Part shown: one piece after another, positions 36,101 through 45,635 of the stretch
Numbering within the stretch: position 1 is the first letter of the stretch
Layout: each line of letters starts with the position of its first letter
Source: Fictibacillus nanhaiensis
Lineage (GTDB): Bacteria; Bacillota; Bacilli; Bacillales; Fictibacillaceae
Assembly: GCF_023715445.1 (NCBI RefSeq)
Contig: NZ_JAMBOD010000001.1
Span: 558,001 to 622,000, forward strand
Reading direction: 5' to 3'
DNA: 64,000 bases
Position numbers and translations under genes: made by a program
Notes under the pieces: model-generated
Databases searched by the model: none
What the model saw: the letters and a program-made list of their open reading frames with translations, nothing else
Told to the model about the DNA's origin: nothing

Positions 36101-37843
36101 TTATAATCCGCATTTTAACTGAGCATTACAGTTCGTACAAGTATTACATCCGCCGATTTCTTTAACTTTTCCCTTTCGGCAGACAGGACATGTGTTGCCT
36201 ACTTCGTTTCCGATTGTAACATCTGTTGAACGAAGATCGGTAATCGTATCAAGAATAACAACTTTTTTCTTTTCTTCCTCTATTCCAAGGTCGATCTCCG
36301 TTTGTTCAAATGTTTCTTCAGCTTTTAGCGTCAGAACTTGAGCATCACGGCTGCCATCTACATATACTGTTCCGCCTTTTGCTCCGCCTTTATAAAGACG
36401 CTCATATACCTTTTGAACTTGATCAACTGTATATCCTTTAGGAGCGTTTACCGTTTTGGAAATTGAACTGTCTACCCAGCGCTGGATAACACATTGAGTA
36501 TCAGCATGTGCTTCTGGTGTCAGCTCCATCGCAGCAACGAACCATTCAGGAAGCTCGTTTTCGTTCGCTTCCGGATGATTATCAAGATATTCTTTTACGA
36601 TATCCGCTTTTACTTCAATAAATTTCCCAAGACGTCCGCTTCGGAAGTATGAGAATGAGAAGTAAGGCTCTAATCCTGTGGATACTCCAACCATGGTCCC
36701 TGTGGATCCAGTTGGCGCCACCGTTAACAAGTGTGAGTTACGGATACCATATTTTAAGATATTTTCACGCACGTCTTCAGGAAGCTTTTTCATATATCCT
36801 GTTTCTATGAAACGCCTGCGAAGTTCATTTGTAGCTTCTTCTGTCTCGCTTTCCAAGAACGGGAAGCTTCCCTTCTCTTTTGCAAGTTCGATTGAAGTTC
36901 GGTAAGCCGTAACCGCAATCGTTTCAAAAATTTCATCAACAAGTTTATTTCCTTCTTCGGATCCGTAAACTGTTTCGCAATAGATCAACAGGTCATGAAG
37001 TCCCATAACTCCTAGACCGACACGGCGCTCACCTAAGGCTTGTACGCGGTTTGGCTCTAAGAAATAAGGTGTCGCGTCGATGACGTTGTCTTGCATGCGT
37101 ACACCGATTTCAACGGTTTGTTTCAGCTTTTCAAAATCAACTTTTTTGTTTTCTTTATCTGCCATGTTGCCAAGGTTTACAGCAGCCAAGTTACAGACAC
37201 TGTATGGTGCAAGTGGTTGTTCTCCACATGGGTTAGTTGCCACTACTTTCTGTCCATATGCTGTAGCGTTCGTCATGTCATTGGCGTTATCAATAAAGAA
37301 AATTCCAGGTTCTGCAGAGTATGTTGCGCAAATATTTATCAGGTTCCATAATTCACGCGCTTTAATACGCTTGTAAACACGGATGCCGTAGCCTTTTTCT
37401 TCCCAAACACGAACATCACCAATTTGATGCCATTCGTTGTTGTAAGCTTCCATTTCATCTGGTGTGTAGGACTCAACACTCGGGAAACGCAGCATGTAAT
37501 CTGTATCATTCTCAACAGCTTCCATAAATTCTTTAGTAATCGTTACGGAGATATTAGCTCCTGTTAGGAACTCAGAATTATGAACACTGTAAGTACCGCC
37601 ATCTCGAAGCATTGTTTCTGCATCTCGTAATACATCCGAATCAAATCCGCCCGTTCCAGGAATATCTTTGTAGCGAAGTATTCCTTCGTACATTGCCTTC
37701 TGAGCTGGTGTTAGCGGTGTGAACTTCAGCTTATCTTGAGCAACTTGTTTAATCTTCTCGTCGTTTGTGTTTTCAATCAAGTAGCGCAAAATACGAGGAT
37801 TTTGCATTTTAGAAATAATAAAGTCAATAATGTCTGGATGCCA
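36101..37843 (-). CDS. nrdJ: B12-dependent ribonucleotide reductase NrdJ, exon 3
   Basis: Encodes the last 580 residues of an 853-aa class II (adenosylcobalamin) ribonucleotide reductase, which makes dNTP precursors without oxygen. The exon opens WHPDIIDFIISKMQNPRILRYL. The active-site finger loop is NPCGEQPLAPYSVCNLAAVNL (Asn, radical Cys, Glu, and a redox Cys), and the C-terminus TCPVCRKGKVKEIGGCNTCTNCNAQLKCGL carries the reductant-facing cysteines. The first base at 37843 follows an intron-terminal G. Translation from the internal ATG (MQNPRIL) alone would give a useless fragment, so splicing is needed. Confidence 0.95.
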   Translation of the reverse strand, partial: WHPDIIDFIISKMQNPRILRYLIENTNDEKIKQVAQDKLKFTPLTPAQKAMYEGILRYKDIPGTGGFDSDVLRDAETMLRDGGTYSVHNSEFLTGANISVTITKEFMEAVENDTDYMLRFPSVESYTPDEMEAYNNEWHQIGDVRVWEEKGYGIRVYKRIKARELWNLINICATYSAEPGIFFIDNANDMTNATAYGQKVVATNPCGEQPLAPYSVCNLAAVNLGNMADKENKKVDFEKLKQTVEIGVRMQDNVIDATPYFLEPNRVQALGERRVGLGVMGLHDLLIYCETVYGSEEGNKLVDEIFETIAVTAYRTSIELAKEKGSFPFLESETEEATNELRRRFIETGYMKKLPEDVRENILKYGIRNSHLLTVAPTGSTGTMVGVSTGLEPYFSFSYFRSGRLGKFIEVKADIVKEYLDNHPEANENELPEWFVAAMELTPEAHADTQCVIQRWVDSSISKTVNAPKGYTVDQVQKVYERLYKGGAKGGTVYVDGSRDAQVLTLKAEETFEQTEIDLGIEEEKKKVVILDTITDLRSTDVTIGNEVGNTCPVCRKGKVKEIGGCNTCTNCNAQLKCGL

Positions 37844-38190
37844 CGTTTATACCCTCTCTTTAGAGATATTTCTCATGACTTATAAAAGTCAATCGGGACT
37901 AGACTATATCATCATCCTCAGCTTTACCTGTTAGGAGCCGGGCACTTCGGAAGAAAAATCTCCCTACTCTACTTCTTTACCTTCGTAAATTTTCGATAGT
38001 CGTTGAACCTTCCTCATATCACTATGGACTTAGAGGCTTGGCTGCTGATTGCCCAATCCAACCACTTTTCAAGCATTTCGTCCACCGTTTCCGGTCACGT
38101 CTTAGCAGGTTGGCTCTAAGGGGGTTCCAGCAATTCACCCGATTTTCTAGTCGCTCATTTTCTGAACGACGCGGACTATACATTTATTTA
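37844..38190 (-). ncRNA. Group I intron 2 in nrdJ (347 nt, no ORF)
   Basis: The core elements on the minus strand are P (AATTGCTGGAA, 38125-38135), Q (AATCAGCAGC, 38041-38050), R (GTTCAACGACTATCGAA, 37992-38008) and S (GATATAGTC, 37902-37910). The 5' splice site follows a T; the internal guide GTCCGC (38171-38176) pairs with exon end GCGGAT with the required terminal U-G wobble. The intron ends in G. Splicing joins GAT to TGG in frame. Confidence 0.94.
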
Positions 38191-38220
38191 ATCCGCCAGC
38201 ATAATCATTTGTGCGCCACG
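38191..38220 (-). CDS. nrdJ: NrdJ exon 2 (30-nt mini-exon)
   Basis: Exactly ten codons reading RGAQMIMLAD, which join exon 1 (ending GGSR) and exon 3 (starting WHPDII) into the conserved GGSRRGAQMIMLADWHPDI segment of class II ribonucleotide reductases. Both ends are fixed by group I splice rules: the preceding intron ends in G and the exon ends in T. Confidence 0.94.
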
Positions 38221-38772
38221 CTTATTGTTACTCTCATAAATGAGGGGATGGACATTTCTGCCACCCTCTTACACTTTCATGTAAGATCAGACTATATCAT
38301 CAAGAAAGAAGAAATTTTTTTATACACTCTAATCAGTTTTATGTCGCCACTAAGATAAGGGAGTTTATATATCTTTGCTGACTGCTTCTAACATAAAGTA
38401 AGAAATAGTAAATCCAACTTTTACTTTACGATAGCCTTTCTGCAATAAACTCTGATATGATCTATTCCTTTCTCATGTAGCGATATAATTTGATTTATCA
38501 ATTCTTCCTTGTCTCGTGCCCCGTAACCTCGTTGCCGATGATTATGGTTTACTCGTTCCATAGTTACCTCTACTTGAAAATGGTTTTACGTTAGGAACTT
38601 TCAATAGTCGTTGAACGTTCATCTCTGTTTCCAAAGACGCTTCGCTGCTGATTGCCCATTATACTATCTTTAGAATTTTTAAGCGTTCACGTTCGCCGTC
38701 GCCAGCCACGTTGTAGCTCCTAAAGCTTTAGGGTGTTCCAGCAATTCACGAGATTAAGTCGCCATGGTGTTA
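38221..38772 (-). ncRNA. Group I intron 1 in nrdJ (552 nt)
   Basis: The core elements on the minus strand are P (AATTGCTGGAA, 38736-38746), Q (AATCAGCAGC, 38644-38653), R (GTTCAACGACTATTGAA, 38600-38616) and S (GATGATATAGTC, 38290-38301). The guide GCGACT (38757-38762) pairs with exon end AGTCGT with a U-G at the splice site. The last base is G. The R-S interval, expanded compared with intron 2, holds a 46-codon ORF that looks like a homing-gene remnant. The cores of the two introns are closely related. Confidence 0.95.
38421..38561 (-). pseudogene. Possible homing endonuclease remnant in intron 1
   Basis: A 46-codon ORF (MERVNHNHRQRGYGARDKEEL and onward) starts behind AGAGG inside the loop between R and S, where group I introns often carry endonuclease genes. 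The stretch EELINQIISLHEKGIDHIRV resembles a helix-turn-helix seen at the ends of such proteins. No catalytic motif is visible, so I read it as a relic. It may also be a chance ORF. Confidence 0.45.
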
Positions 38773-39561
38773 ACGACTACCGCCCTGCTCAACCAGATGA
38801 GTAAGCTTCGCAATATCATCCAGCCAGGATACGGAACCTGATGATTTTCCGTTTACGCCTCGTGCCAGTGCATTTTTTGGTCTTAGTGTTGATCCGTTCG
38901 TTCCAACACCACCGCCACGGCTCATGATCTCCATCACTTGCTTGCGATGATCTGAGATTCCTTCACGTGAATCTTTTACATAAGGCATAACGTAACAGTT
39001 AAAGTACGTTACATCCGTTTCAGCACCGGCCCCGTAAAGAACTCGACCTGCCGGTACGAAGTTCATTTCAGAAAGCTCTTTATAGAATTTCTCGAACGAT
39101 TCCTGGCGTTTTTCCTCTGTCGTTTCAACGGATGCTAGCCCTGTAGCATTTCTTAGTGCAATCTGCTCGTAGAAAACTTCTAACGGCTTGTCCATTACAT
39201 CGAGTGATCGTGTTATCAAGCCTGTTTCTGCCTCTTCCGGCTTTTCGAGCACTGCTTTAAATTCATCTTCAACCAAAACCACTGCATTTTTATCGTCCCA
39301 GTTGACAGATTGAATGTATCCAAGTCCCCTCGCAGGAAATTTTGGATCTTCTTTTACGGTTAAAACAACAAAATCACCCGGTTTGAGTGTTTTCTTTTCT
39401 GTGTCTTTAAAACTGTATCGATCAAGCATCACCAGTCGTGAAACACCTTTATGAGTCGTTTTCATAGTGGACGAAACGGGATGTACTTGAGGGAATTGTG
39501 CTATATCTTGATTAAGGGCTTCGTAGTTGATACCCTTTTTAACAGTTGCAACTGTGTCCAT
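38773..39561 (-). CDS. nrdJ: B12-dependent ribonucleotide reductase NrdJ, exon 1
   Basis: Encodes residues 1-263. It contains FNCYVMPYVKDSREGISDH with a likely first redox cysteine, MEIMSRGGGVGTNGSTLRPKNALARGVNGKSSGSVSWL and ends LVEQGGSR, where class II enzymes continue with RGA. Without splicing a TAA follows at once. The ATG has AAGGAGG upstream. Residues about 40-120 form an N-terminal region with FKPGDFVV-type sequence (LKPGDFVVLTVKED) that I cannot assign. Confidence 0.95.
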
Positions 39562-39600
39562 ATTTTTCCTCCTTTTTCATATTCTCACACATGATGAATG

Positions 39601-39647
39601 TCTATATCTTGTATGTATATCTTCTACCCCTATACTATATATACGTA
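39601..39647 (-). promoter_or_regulatory. Possible NrdR box pair upstream of nrdJ
   Basis: On the minus strand TACGTATATATAGTAT (39632-39647) matches 11 of 16 positions of the NrdR box consensus, and ACATACAAGATATAGA (39601-39616) matches 9 of 16. The two sit 31 bp apart, the usual NrdR spacing. The A/T-rich background makes chance likeness possible. Confidence 0.35.
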
Positions 39648-39881
39648 AACACCATGTCAAAGAAAAAAAATTGTCAAACTTGAAATCAAGAGTATTATTT
39701 AGAATAACGTAGAGAAAAGATTATTTTACATGGTTTTATCAGAAATTTGGCTGAATACTAGATTTGTATTATTTGGAAACTACAAGAACCTATTTAAGAC
39801 AATGTTTTTAACAAATTCCTTCTTTTTCATAAAAAAAATTAATATCTTGACTTCTTTTTTATTCACTTCTTCTCCCAAAAG

Positions 39882-39915
39882 AAAAAAATCGACACCTTTT
39901 GGAGGTTTCGATTTT
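39882..39915 (-). terminator. Terminator of lipM
   Basis: AAATCGAAACC / GGTGTCGATTT stem with a T-rich run on the minus strand, just after lipM. Confidence 0.85.
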
Positions 39916-39921
39916 CATTTG

Positions 39922-40758
39922 TTAGCGTCTAAAAGTCCATTCGTCATTTCTATATCTTGTGTCCGCAATTCGTTCTACTTCAGTCCATTGTTCTTCGGTT
40001 AAGGAATAAGGAAGTAAATTGATGTTCAAGCCATCTTCAAATCCTTTTTTGAATGCTATTTTCGCATCGTCGATCGTAACTGGGGAATCAAGAAGATCAT
40101 TTATGGCTACGGCCTTCTTCTTAAACGCATCCTGCATTCTATCTCGCAATCTGTTGCTTGAATACTTAAATAAATCAAAGAGTTTATCTTCGTCTAAATC
40201 TAATAGAATAGAGCCATGCTGCAGAATAACGCCTTTTTGTCTTGTTTGGGCGCTGCCAGCAACCTTTCTGCCTTCAACAACCAATTCATACCAGGATGGT
40301 GCATCAAAACATACGGCCGATCTAGGATTTTTTAATCCCTCGCGTTCTTCTTCGGTTTTTGGAACTGCAAAATAGGCATCAAGACCTAAACCTTGAAATC
40401 CTTCTTTAATTCCTTCAGATATTACCCGGTATGCTTCCGTTACTGATTGCGGCATTGCCTCATGATCTTCTGAAACGATAACGCTGTATGTCAGTTCTTG
40501 ATCGTGAAGAACACCACGCCCCCCAGTCGGGCGCCTTACAAAACCTAAATTATATTTTTTTACTGCATCAAGGTTTATCTCTTTTTCTACTTTTTGAAAA
40601 TAACCAATCGATAATGTTGCTGGATCCCATCCATAGAAACGGATAACAGGAGGGATTTTCCCTTCACTATGCCATGTTAACAAAGCTTCATCCATCGCCA
40701 TATTTATAGCTGGTTCACAATTTCCTGAATCAATATAATACCAATTTTCTTTTTGCAT
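39922..40758 (-). CDS. lipM: Octanoyltransferase LipM
   Basis: A 278-aa transferase that moves octanoate from acyl carrier protein to GcvH, the first step of lipoate synthesis in Bacillus. The fold markers are [21 protein letters not shown] and [25 protein letters not shown], and the catalytic cysteine is Cys150 in [13 protein letters not shown]. Length equals that of B. subtilis LipM. It sits near the glycine cleavage operon whose H protein is its acceptor. Confidence 0.96.
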   Translation of the reverse strand: MQKENWYYIDSGNCEPAINMAMDEALLTWHSEGKIPPVIRFYGWDPATLSIGYFQKVEKEINLDAVKKYNLGFVRRPTGGRGVLHDQELTYSVIVSEDHEAMPQSVTEAYRVISEGIKEGFQGLGLDAYFAVPKTEEEREGLKNPRSAVCFDAPSWYELVVEGRKVAGSAQTRQKGVILQHGSILLDLDEDKLFDLFKYSSNRLRDRMQDAFKKKAVAINDLLDSPVTIDDAKIAFKKGFEDGLNINLLPYSLTEEQWTEVERIADTRYRNDEWTFRR

Positions 40759-40907
40759 GTTTTTCGTCTCCCTGCCATTCTTTCGTAACTAGTGTACCAA
40801 ATTCGGAGGTCGTGTCAAAAACAATCGCTTTATTCTATATTTTTCTTTGCCTATAGAGCGGCTCACCGCTATAATTGGGGTAGATTGTTTAAAGGAGTGC
40901 TAGCGTT

Positions 40908-41285
40908 ATGGTATGGATTATTTTAATAGGTGTTGTAGTAGCATTATTGGTTTATGTTGTTGGTATGGGGTTATATCAGAAAAAATTCTTAAAGACTCTA
41001 ACTGAAGATGAATTTAAAGCAGGTTACCGCAAAGCTCAGCTGATTGATGTACGGGAGCCAGAAGAATTTAAAAAAGGACACATTCTGGGCGCTCGTAATA
41101 TTCCGTTATCTCAGATGAGACAGCGGTTAAAGGAAGTTAGAAATGATCAGCCTGTTTACCTTTACTGCGAAAGCGGATTAAGAAGTGCTCGTGCAGCTAA
41201 TTTCTTAAAAAAGAGAAAATACGGAAACCTTCATCATTTGCAAGGCGGATTCCGCAAATGGACAGGCCGTGTCAAATCAAATTAA
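40908..41285 (+). CDS. yqhL: Rhodanese-like protein YqhL
   Basis: A 125-aa protein with an N-terminal membrane helix (2-21) and a single rhodanese domain (about 35-123). The active-site loop is YCESGLRSARAANFL with the catalytic cysteine, and the family start LIDVREPEEFKKGHILGARNIPLSQM is clear. It may transfer sulfur or act on redox stress; the partner is unknown. The site AAAGGAG lies upstream. Confidence 0.92.
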   Translation: MVWIILIGVVVALLVYVVGMGLYQKKFLKTLTEDEFKAGYRKAQLIDVREPEEFKKGHILGARNIPLSQMRQRLKEVRNDQPVYLYCESGLRSARAANFLKKRKYGNLHHLQGGFRKWTGRVKSN

Positions 41286-41289
41286 AAAA

Positions 41290-41320
41290 ACAAAGCAGCC
41301 CATTACAGGCTGCTTTTTTG
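41290..41320. terminator. Bidirectional terminator between yqhL and gcvPB
   Basis: AAAGCAGCC / GGCTGCTTT stem around CATTACA, with A and T runs on both sides, between convergent genes. Confidence 0.9.
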
Positions 41321-41329
41321 TTTGGTGAT

Positions 41330-42793
41330 TCAAGCTTGTTTGCTATATTTTAATACAGGTTTTCTTGCAGCAGTTGCTTCATCCAGTCGTTTTACAACTG
41401 TTGTATGAGGCGCTTCTTGCACCAATTCTGGAGTTTCTTCTGCTTCTTTTGCGATTTGAATCATCTTTTCGATGAATTCATCAAGCGTTTCTTTTGATTC
41501 TGTTTCAGTCGGCTCGATCATGATCGCCTCTTCTACACTTAACGGGAAGTAGATTGTAGGAGGATGGTAACCGAAATCAAGCAGTCGTTTTGCAATGTCA
41601 AGCGTTCTTACACCTAACTTCTTCTGACGGCGTCCTGATAATACAAATTCATGCTTACAATGCTGTGTAAATGGCAGATCAAAGTGTAGCTCTAATCGGC
41701 GCATCATATAGTTTGCGTTTAATACCGCATTTTCTGAAACCTGATGTAAACCATCAGGACCCATCGTCATAATGTACGTGAACGCACGAACGTTGATTCC
41801 AAAGTTTCCGTAAAATGGTTTTACACGGCCGATAGATTGCGGTCTGTTATATTCAAACTTATATACATCGTCTTCTTTCACAAGTACTGGTTTTGGTAAA
41901 AACGGGATGAGTTCAGCTTTTACACCAACTGGTCCTGATCCTGGACCACCACCGCCATGCGGGCCAGTAAATGTTTTATGCAAATTAAGGTGAACAACGT
42001 CAAAGCCCATGTCACCAGGCCTTGCAAATCCTAAAATAGCATTCGCATTTGCGCCGTCATAATAAAGCTTTCCGCCCGCTTCATGCACAATCTTAGCCAT
42101 TTCTAAAATATGCTCTTCAAACAGACCAAGTGTATTTGGGTTTGTAAGCATAAGTGCAGCTACGTCCTGATCCACAACACGTTTTAAATCTTCAAGATCA
42201 ACAAGACCGCGTTCGTCTGATTTAACTGTGATCGACTCAAATCCGGCTACTGTTGCAGAAGCAGGGTTTGTTCCGTGAGCTGAGTCAGGTACGATTACTT
42301 TTGTTCGATTAAAGTCACCGTTTGCTTCATGATAGGCACGGATCATCATAAGACCTGTCCACTCACCATGAGCTCCTGCAGCAGGCTGCAGCGTCACTTC
42401 ATCCATGCCAGTAATTTCGGCTAATGAAGTTTGAAGACGATACATCATTTCCATAGCACCTTGAACTGTCTCTTCATCTTGAAGCGGATGAATATGAGCA
42501 AATCCAGGAAAACGTGCTACGTCTTCATTAATTTTTGGGTTGTATTTCATCGTACAAGAACCTAATGGATAAAATCCAGAATCTACACCATGGTTACGAT
42601 TCGATAACGCTGTATAGTGACGAACGATCTGCAGTTCAGAAACTTCTGGAAGCTCAGGTTCTTCTGTGCGTAAATAATCGGAAGGAATAATAGACTCCAC
42701 ATTTACTTCTGGTACATCAAGATCCGGAATAGAATAGCCAACTCTGCCCGGCTTTGATAATTCAAAAATTAGTGACTGATGTTCTGTACGCAT
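41330..42793 (-). CDS. gcvPB: Glycine dehydrogenase (decarboxylating) subunit 2
   Basis: A 487-aa PLP-dependent half of the P protein of the glycine cleavage system, which decarboxylates glycine and passes the aminomethyl group to lipoyl-GcvH. The PLP lysine is Lys273 in [21 protein letters not shown]. The start overlaps gcvPA by 25 bases. Confidence 0.97.
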   Translation of the reverse strand: MRTEHQSLIFELSKPGRVGYSIPDLDVPEVNVESIIPSDYLRTEEPELPEVSELQIVRHYTALSNRNHGVDSGFYPLGSCTMKYNPKINEDVARFPGFAHIHPLQDEETVQGAMEMMYRLQTSLAEITGMDEVTLQPAAGAHGEWTGLMMIRAYHEANGDFNRTKVIVPDSAHGTNPASATVAGFESITVKSDERGLVDLEDLKRVVDQDVAALMLTNPNTLGLFEEHILEMAKIVHEAGGKLYYDGANANAILGFARPGDMGFDVVHLNLHKTFTGPHGGGGPGSGPVGVKAELIPFLPKPVLVKEDDVYKFEYNRPQSIGRVKPFYGNFGINVRAFTYIMTMGPDGLHQVSENAVLNANYMMRRLELHFDLPFTQHCKHEFVLSGRRQKKLGVRTLDIAKRLLDFGYHPPTIYFPLSVEEAIMIEPTETESKETLDEFIEKMIQIAKEAEETPELVQEAPHTTVVKRLDEATAARKPVLKYSKQA

Positions 42794-44133
42794 GATAACC
42801 CCTCCAATACATTTGCAAGCTGATCGATTTCTTCTTTTGTACGCATTTCAGTTACCGCAATAAGCATATGGTTTTTCAGTTCAGGATAAGAAAGCCCAAG
42901 GTCGTAGCCTCCAATAATACCTGATTCTATTAGTGTTTGATTAACTTCTTTAGCTGAGCATTTAAGTTCGATTACAAACTCATTAAAGAACGGTCCTGTG
43001 AAAGCTGATCGTAAGCCTTTATCTTCAAGTACCTTTTTTGCATATTGTGCTTTTTGAATATTTTGATGAGCTACCTCTTTAACACCTTTTTTACCAAAGG
43101 CAGTCATGGCAATCGATGCAGCAAGGGCATTCAATGCCTGGTTGGAACAGATGTTGCTTGTCGCTTTATCACGTCTGATATGCTGTTCTCTTGCTTGCAA
43201 TGTTAAAACAAATCCACGCTTGCCGTCTTCATCAACCGTCTGGCCAACTAAGCGTCCCGGAACTTTACGCATAAGTTTGCTTGTTACAGCAAAGTATCCG
43301 CAGTGAGGTCCACCAAAGCCTTGAGCGATACCAAAAGGCTGTGCATCACCAACAACGATGTCAGCGCCAAACTTGCCAGGAGGAGTTAATGCACCTAAAG
43401 CTAATGGGTTGGAAGAAACAACGAACATGCCTTTATTCTCGTGAATGATCTCTTCAATCTCTTTTAACGGTTCAATCTGTCCAAAGAAGTTAGGGTATTG
43501 AACAATTACACAAGCTGTTTCTTCATTTACAGCGTTACGCAGTTCATTTATAGAAGTCACACCGTTTTCAACGTCTACTTCAACGACTTCCAAGCGCTGG
43601 CCTTTTGCGTACGTTTTCAGAACATCACGAGATTCTGGATGAACGGATTTTGATACAATGATTTTCTTTCTGCGTGTCTGTGCAGCTGACAATAATCCCG
43701 CCTCTGCAAGTGATGTACCGCCATCATACATGGAGGAGTTTGCTACATCCATGCCTGTTAATTCACAGATCATGGTTTGAAATTCAAAGATCGCCTGAAG
43801 CTCACCTTGGGAGATTTCCGGCTGATAAGGTGTATAAGCCGTGTAAAATTCGGAACGTAACAGCATATGGTTTACGATAGATGGTGTGTAATGATCATAA
43901 ACACCTGCACCTAAGAATGAAGCATATTCCTTTGTGTTTTTATTCATCGCAGCCAATCGGCCCATCTCTTTTACAAGCTGAGGCTCGGATAAAGCTTCTT
44001 CGATCTCCAGACGGCCTTTAAAGCGAACCTCTTCAGGAATATCTTTAAAAAGTTCTTCTGTAGTTTCAATACCAATCGTCTCAAGCATTTCCTTTTTATC
44101 TTGGTCTGTCATCGGCAAATAGCGGAACGTCAT
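42769..44133 (-). CDS. gcvPA: Glycine dehydrogenase (decarboxylating) subunit 1
   Basis: A 454-aa partner of GcvPB that completes the PLP enzyme; the start [22 protein letters not shown] and the segments [19 protein letters not shown] and [30 protein letters not shown] are family-typical. It lies 24 bases after gcvT in the gcvT-gcvPA-gcvPB operon. Confidence 0.97.
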   Translation of the reverse strand: MTFRYLPMTDQDKKEMLETIGIETTEELFKDIPEEVRFKGRLEIEEALSEPQLVKEMGRLAAMNKNTKEYASFLGAGVYDHYTPSIVNHMLLRSEFYTAYTPYQPEISQGELQAIFEFQTMICELTGMDVANSSMYDGGTSLAEAGLLSAAQTRRKKIIVSKSVHPESRDVLKTYAKGQRLEVVEVDVENGVTSINELRNAVNEETACVIVQYPNFFGQIEPLKEIEEIIHENKGMFVVSSNPLALGALTPPGKFGADIVVGDAQPFGIAQGFGGPHCGYFAVTSKLMRKVPGRLVGQTVDEDGKRGFVLTLQAREQHIRRDKATSNICSNQALNALAASIAMTAFGKKGVKEVAHQNIQKAQYAKKVLEDKGLRSAFTGPFFNEFVIELKCSAKEVNQTLIESGIIGGYDLGLSYPELKNHMLIAVTEMRTKEEIDQLANVLEGLSCVQNISH

Positions 44134-44157
44134 TGTTTCTCCTCCTTAATAAAAGAA

Positions 44158-45258
44158 TTATTTTCCTCGTTTATAAAATGGTGATGATACAACTTTTGCT
44201 TTTAAGCGTTTTTGACGGATCTGCACATCTACTTCTGTGCCAAGTTCGGTATATTCTTTTTCAAGAAGCGCAAGTCCAAGGTTTTTCTTTAGTGAAGGAG
44301 ACTGCGTACCCGTCGTTACCTCACCAATTTTTTTCTCACCATTAAACACTTCATAGTGAGAACGCGGGATACCCTTGTCGATCATCTCAATTCCAACTAG
44401 CTTTCTTGATGCCCCATTTTTCTTTTGCTCAGCAAGTACTTCTTTTCCAATAAAGTCGGCTTCTTTATCTGTTTTCACTGCAAAACCGATACCAGCTTCA
44501 ATCGGTGTAATATCTTTTGTAAGTTCTTGGCCGTAAAGTGCAAGTTTTGCTTCAAAACGGAGAGTGTCACGTGCACCTAATCCTGCTGGAAGCAATCCAT
44601 CTTCAGTACCTGCTTCTAAAATGGATCTCCATAGCTTTTCGGCATCCCCAGTTTTTAAATATATCTCGAATCCATCTTCACCTGTATAACCTGTTCTAGA
44701 TACTAAAGAAGGAATTCCCGCCAGCGATACATCCTCTTTGAAACGGAAGAAACCGATTTCAGCAAGATCTGTATCTGTCAGCTTTTGAAGAATCATTTCT
44801 GCTTTTGGCCCTTGAATAGCTAACTGTGCATATTCAGGTGAAACGTTTACTAGCTCTACACCTTCTGGTTTATGGCTGTTCAGCCATTCAAAATCTTTTT
44901 CAATGTTCGATGCATTCACAACTAACAAATAATCATTTTCATCTCTTTTATAAACTAAAAGATCATCTACAGTACCGCCATTTTCATAACACATTGCTGT
45001 ATATTGGGCCTGTCCGTTCTGCAGTTTAGAAACATCATTCGTCATGGTATATTGCAAGAATGACAATGCGTTCGAACCTTTTACTTCAAACTCTCCCATA
45101 TGGGAAACATCAAACAACCCTGCTTGAGTACGTACCGCTTCATGTTCCTCTTTAATACTTGAAAATTGAACCGGCAATTCCCATCCACCAAAATCAATCA
45201 CTTTTCCACCGTGTTCTTTGTAGATTTCGAATAACGGTGTGCGCAATAATGTAGCCAT
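44158..45258 (-). CDS. gcvT: Aminomethyltransferase GcvT
   Basis: A 366-aa T protein that releases ammonia and makes methylenetetrahydrofolate from aminomethyl-lipoyl GcvH. It contains [49 protein letters not shown] and [20 protein letters not shown]. The ATG at 45256-45258 lies behind GGGAGGAATTCAC. Control by the upstream glycine riboswitch is expected. Confidence 0.97.
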   Translation of the reverse strand: MATLLRTPLFEIYKEHGGKVIDFGGWELPVQFSSIKEEHEAVRTQAGLFDVSHMGEFEVKGSNALSFLQYTMTNDVSKLQNGQAQYTAMCYENGGTVDDLLVYKRDENDYLLVVNASNIEKDFEWLNSHKPEGVELVNVSPEYAQLAIQGPKAEMILQKLTDTDLAEIGFFRFKEDVSLAGIPSLVSRTGYTGEDGFEIYLKTGDAEKLWRSILEAGTEDGLLPAGLGARDTLRFEAKLALYGQELTKDITPIEAGIGFAVKTDKEADFIGKEVLAEQKKNGASRKLVGIEMIDKGIPRSHYEVFNGEKKIGEVTTGTQSPSLKKNLGLALLEKEYTELGTEVDVQIRQKRLKAKVVSSPFYKRGK

Positions 45259-45305
45259 GTGAATTCCTCCCTTTTTCATACTTTAAAATTTTCAATCATT
45301 TCTGG

Positions 45306-45352
45306 ACAAAAAAAGGACAGAGAGACCCCTTCAATTAGGAATCCTCTGTCCT
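45306..45352 (-). terminator. Expression-platform terminator of the glycine riboswitch
   Basis: GGACAGAG / CTCTGTCC arms with a run of eight T on the minus strand, 48 bases upstream of gcvT. Its 5' arm overlaps the end of the second aptamer, so ligand binding can prevent its formation. Confidence 0.88.
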
Positions 45353-45515
45353 GCAACCGGTAAGTTTCTCAAAATACTTTGAGTTTCTTCGTTGGTGGCT
45401 TTCATCTATTTTAAAAGCACTCTCCAGAGATGCGTCTAGCAAGAGTCTTTTTGCCTGAGAGTTTCACAATTGTTTGCTCCTTCGGCGCCGCTAAAGCAGT
45501 CTCTCCTCTTACTTT
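45353..45515 (-). promoter_or_regulatory. Tandem glycine riboswitch
   Basis: On the minus strand the first aptamer runs from GAGGAGAGACTGC through GGCGCCGAAGGAGCAA and ACTCTCAGGCAAAAAGACTC to CTCTGGAGAG. The second, more divergent, runs from GCCACCAACGAAGAAAC through AACTTACCGGTTGCAGGACAGAG. A terminator follows. Bacillus gcvT leaders carry this class, which switches the operon on when glycine is plentiful. Confidence 0.93.
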
Positions 45516-45635
45516 CATTCGCGAGTATGTTATTGTCCAAGGTCGCACATACTATTACTATGTTTACTACATTATTATCCTATCATTTTTACAAATGGAA
45601 TGGCAATGAACTTTTTTAAGGAAAGGAAATCCAGT

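Larger units (their letters stand above)
39562..39921. other. Intergenic region between nrdJ and lipM
   Basis: These 360 bases are very A/T-rich. They hold the nrdJ leader with possible NrdR boxes near 39601-39647 and the lipM terminator at 39882-39915. No cobalamin riboswitch is visible and I see no gene. Confidence 0.6.

Noticed and set aside
38038-38358. Plus-strand ORF of 106 codons across the introns
   Set aside because: It is antisense to intron cores and the mini-exon and has no family resemblance.
36101-39561. nrdJ as a frameshifted or split pseudogene
   Set aside because: The gap contains two complete group I introns, and removing them restores a continuous conserved protein with proper splice-site pairing.
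39562-39660. Cobalamin riboswitch before nrdJ
   Set aside because: The leader is short and lacks the B12-box pattern.
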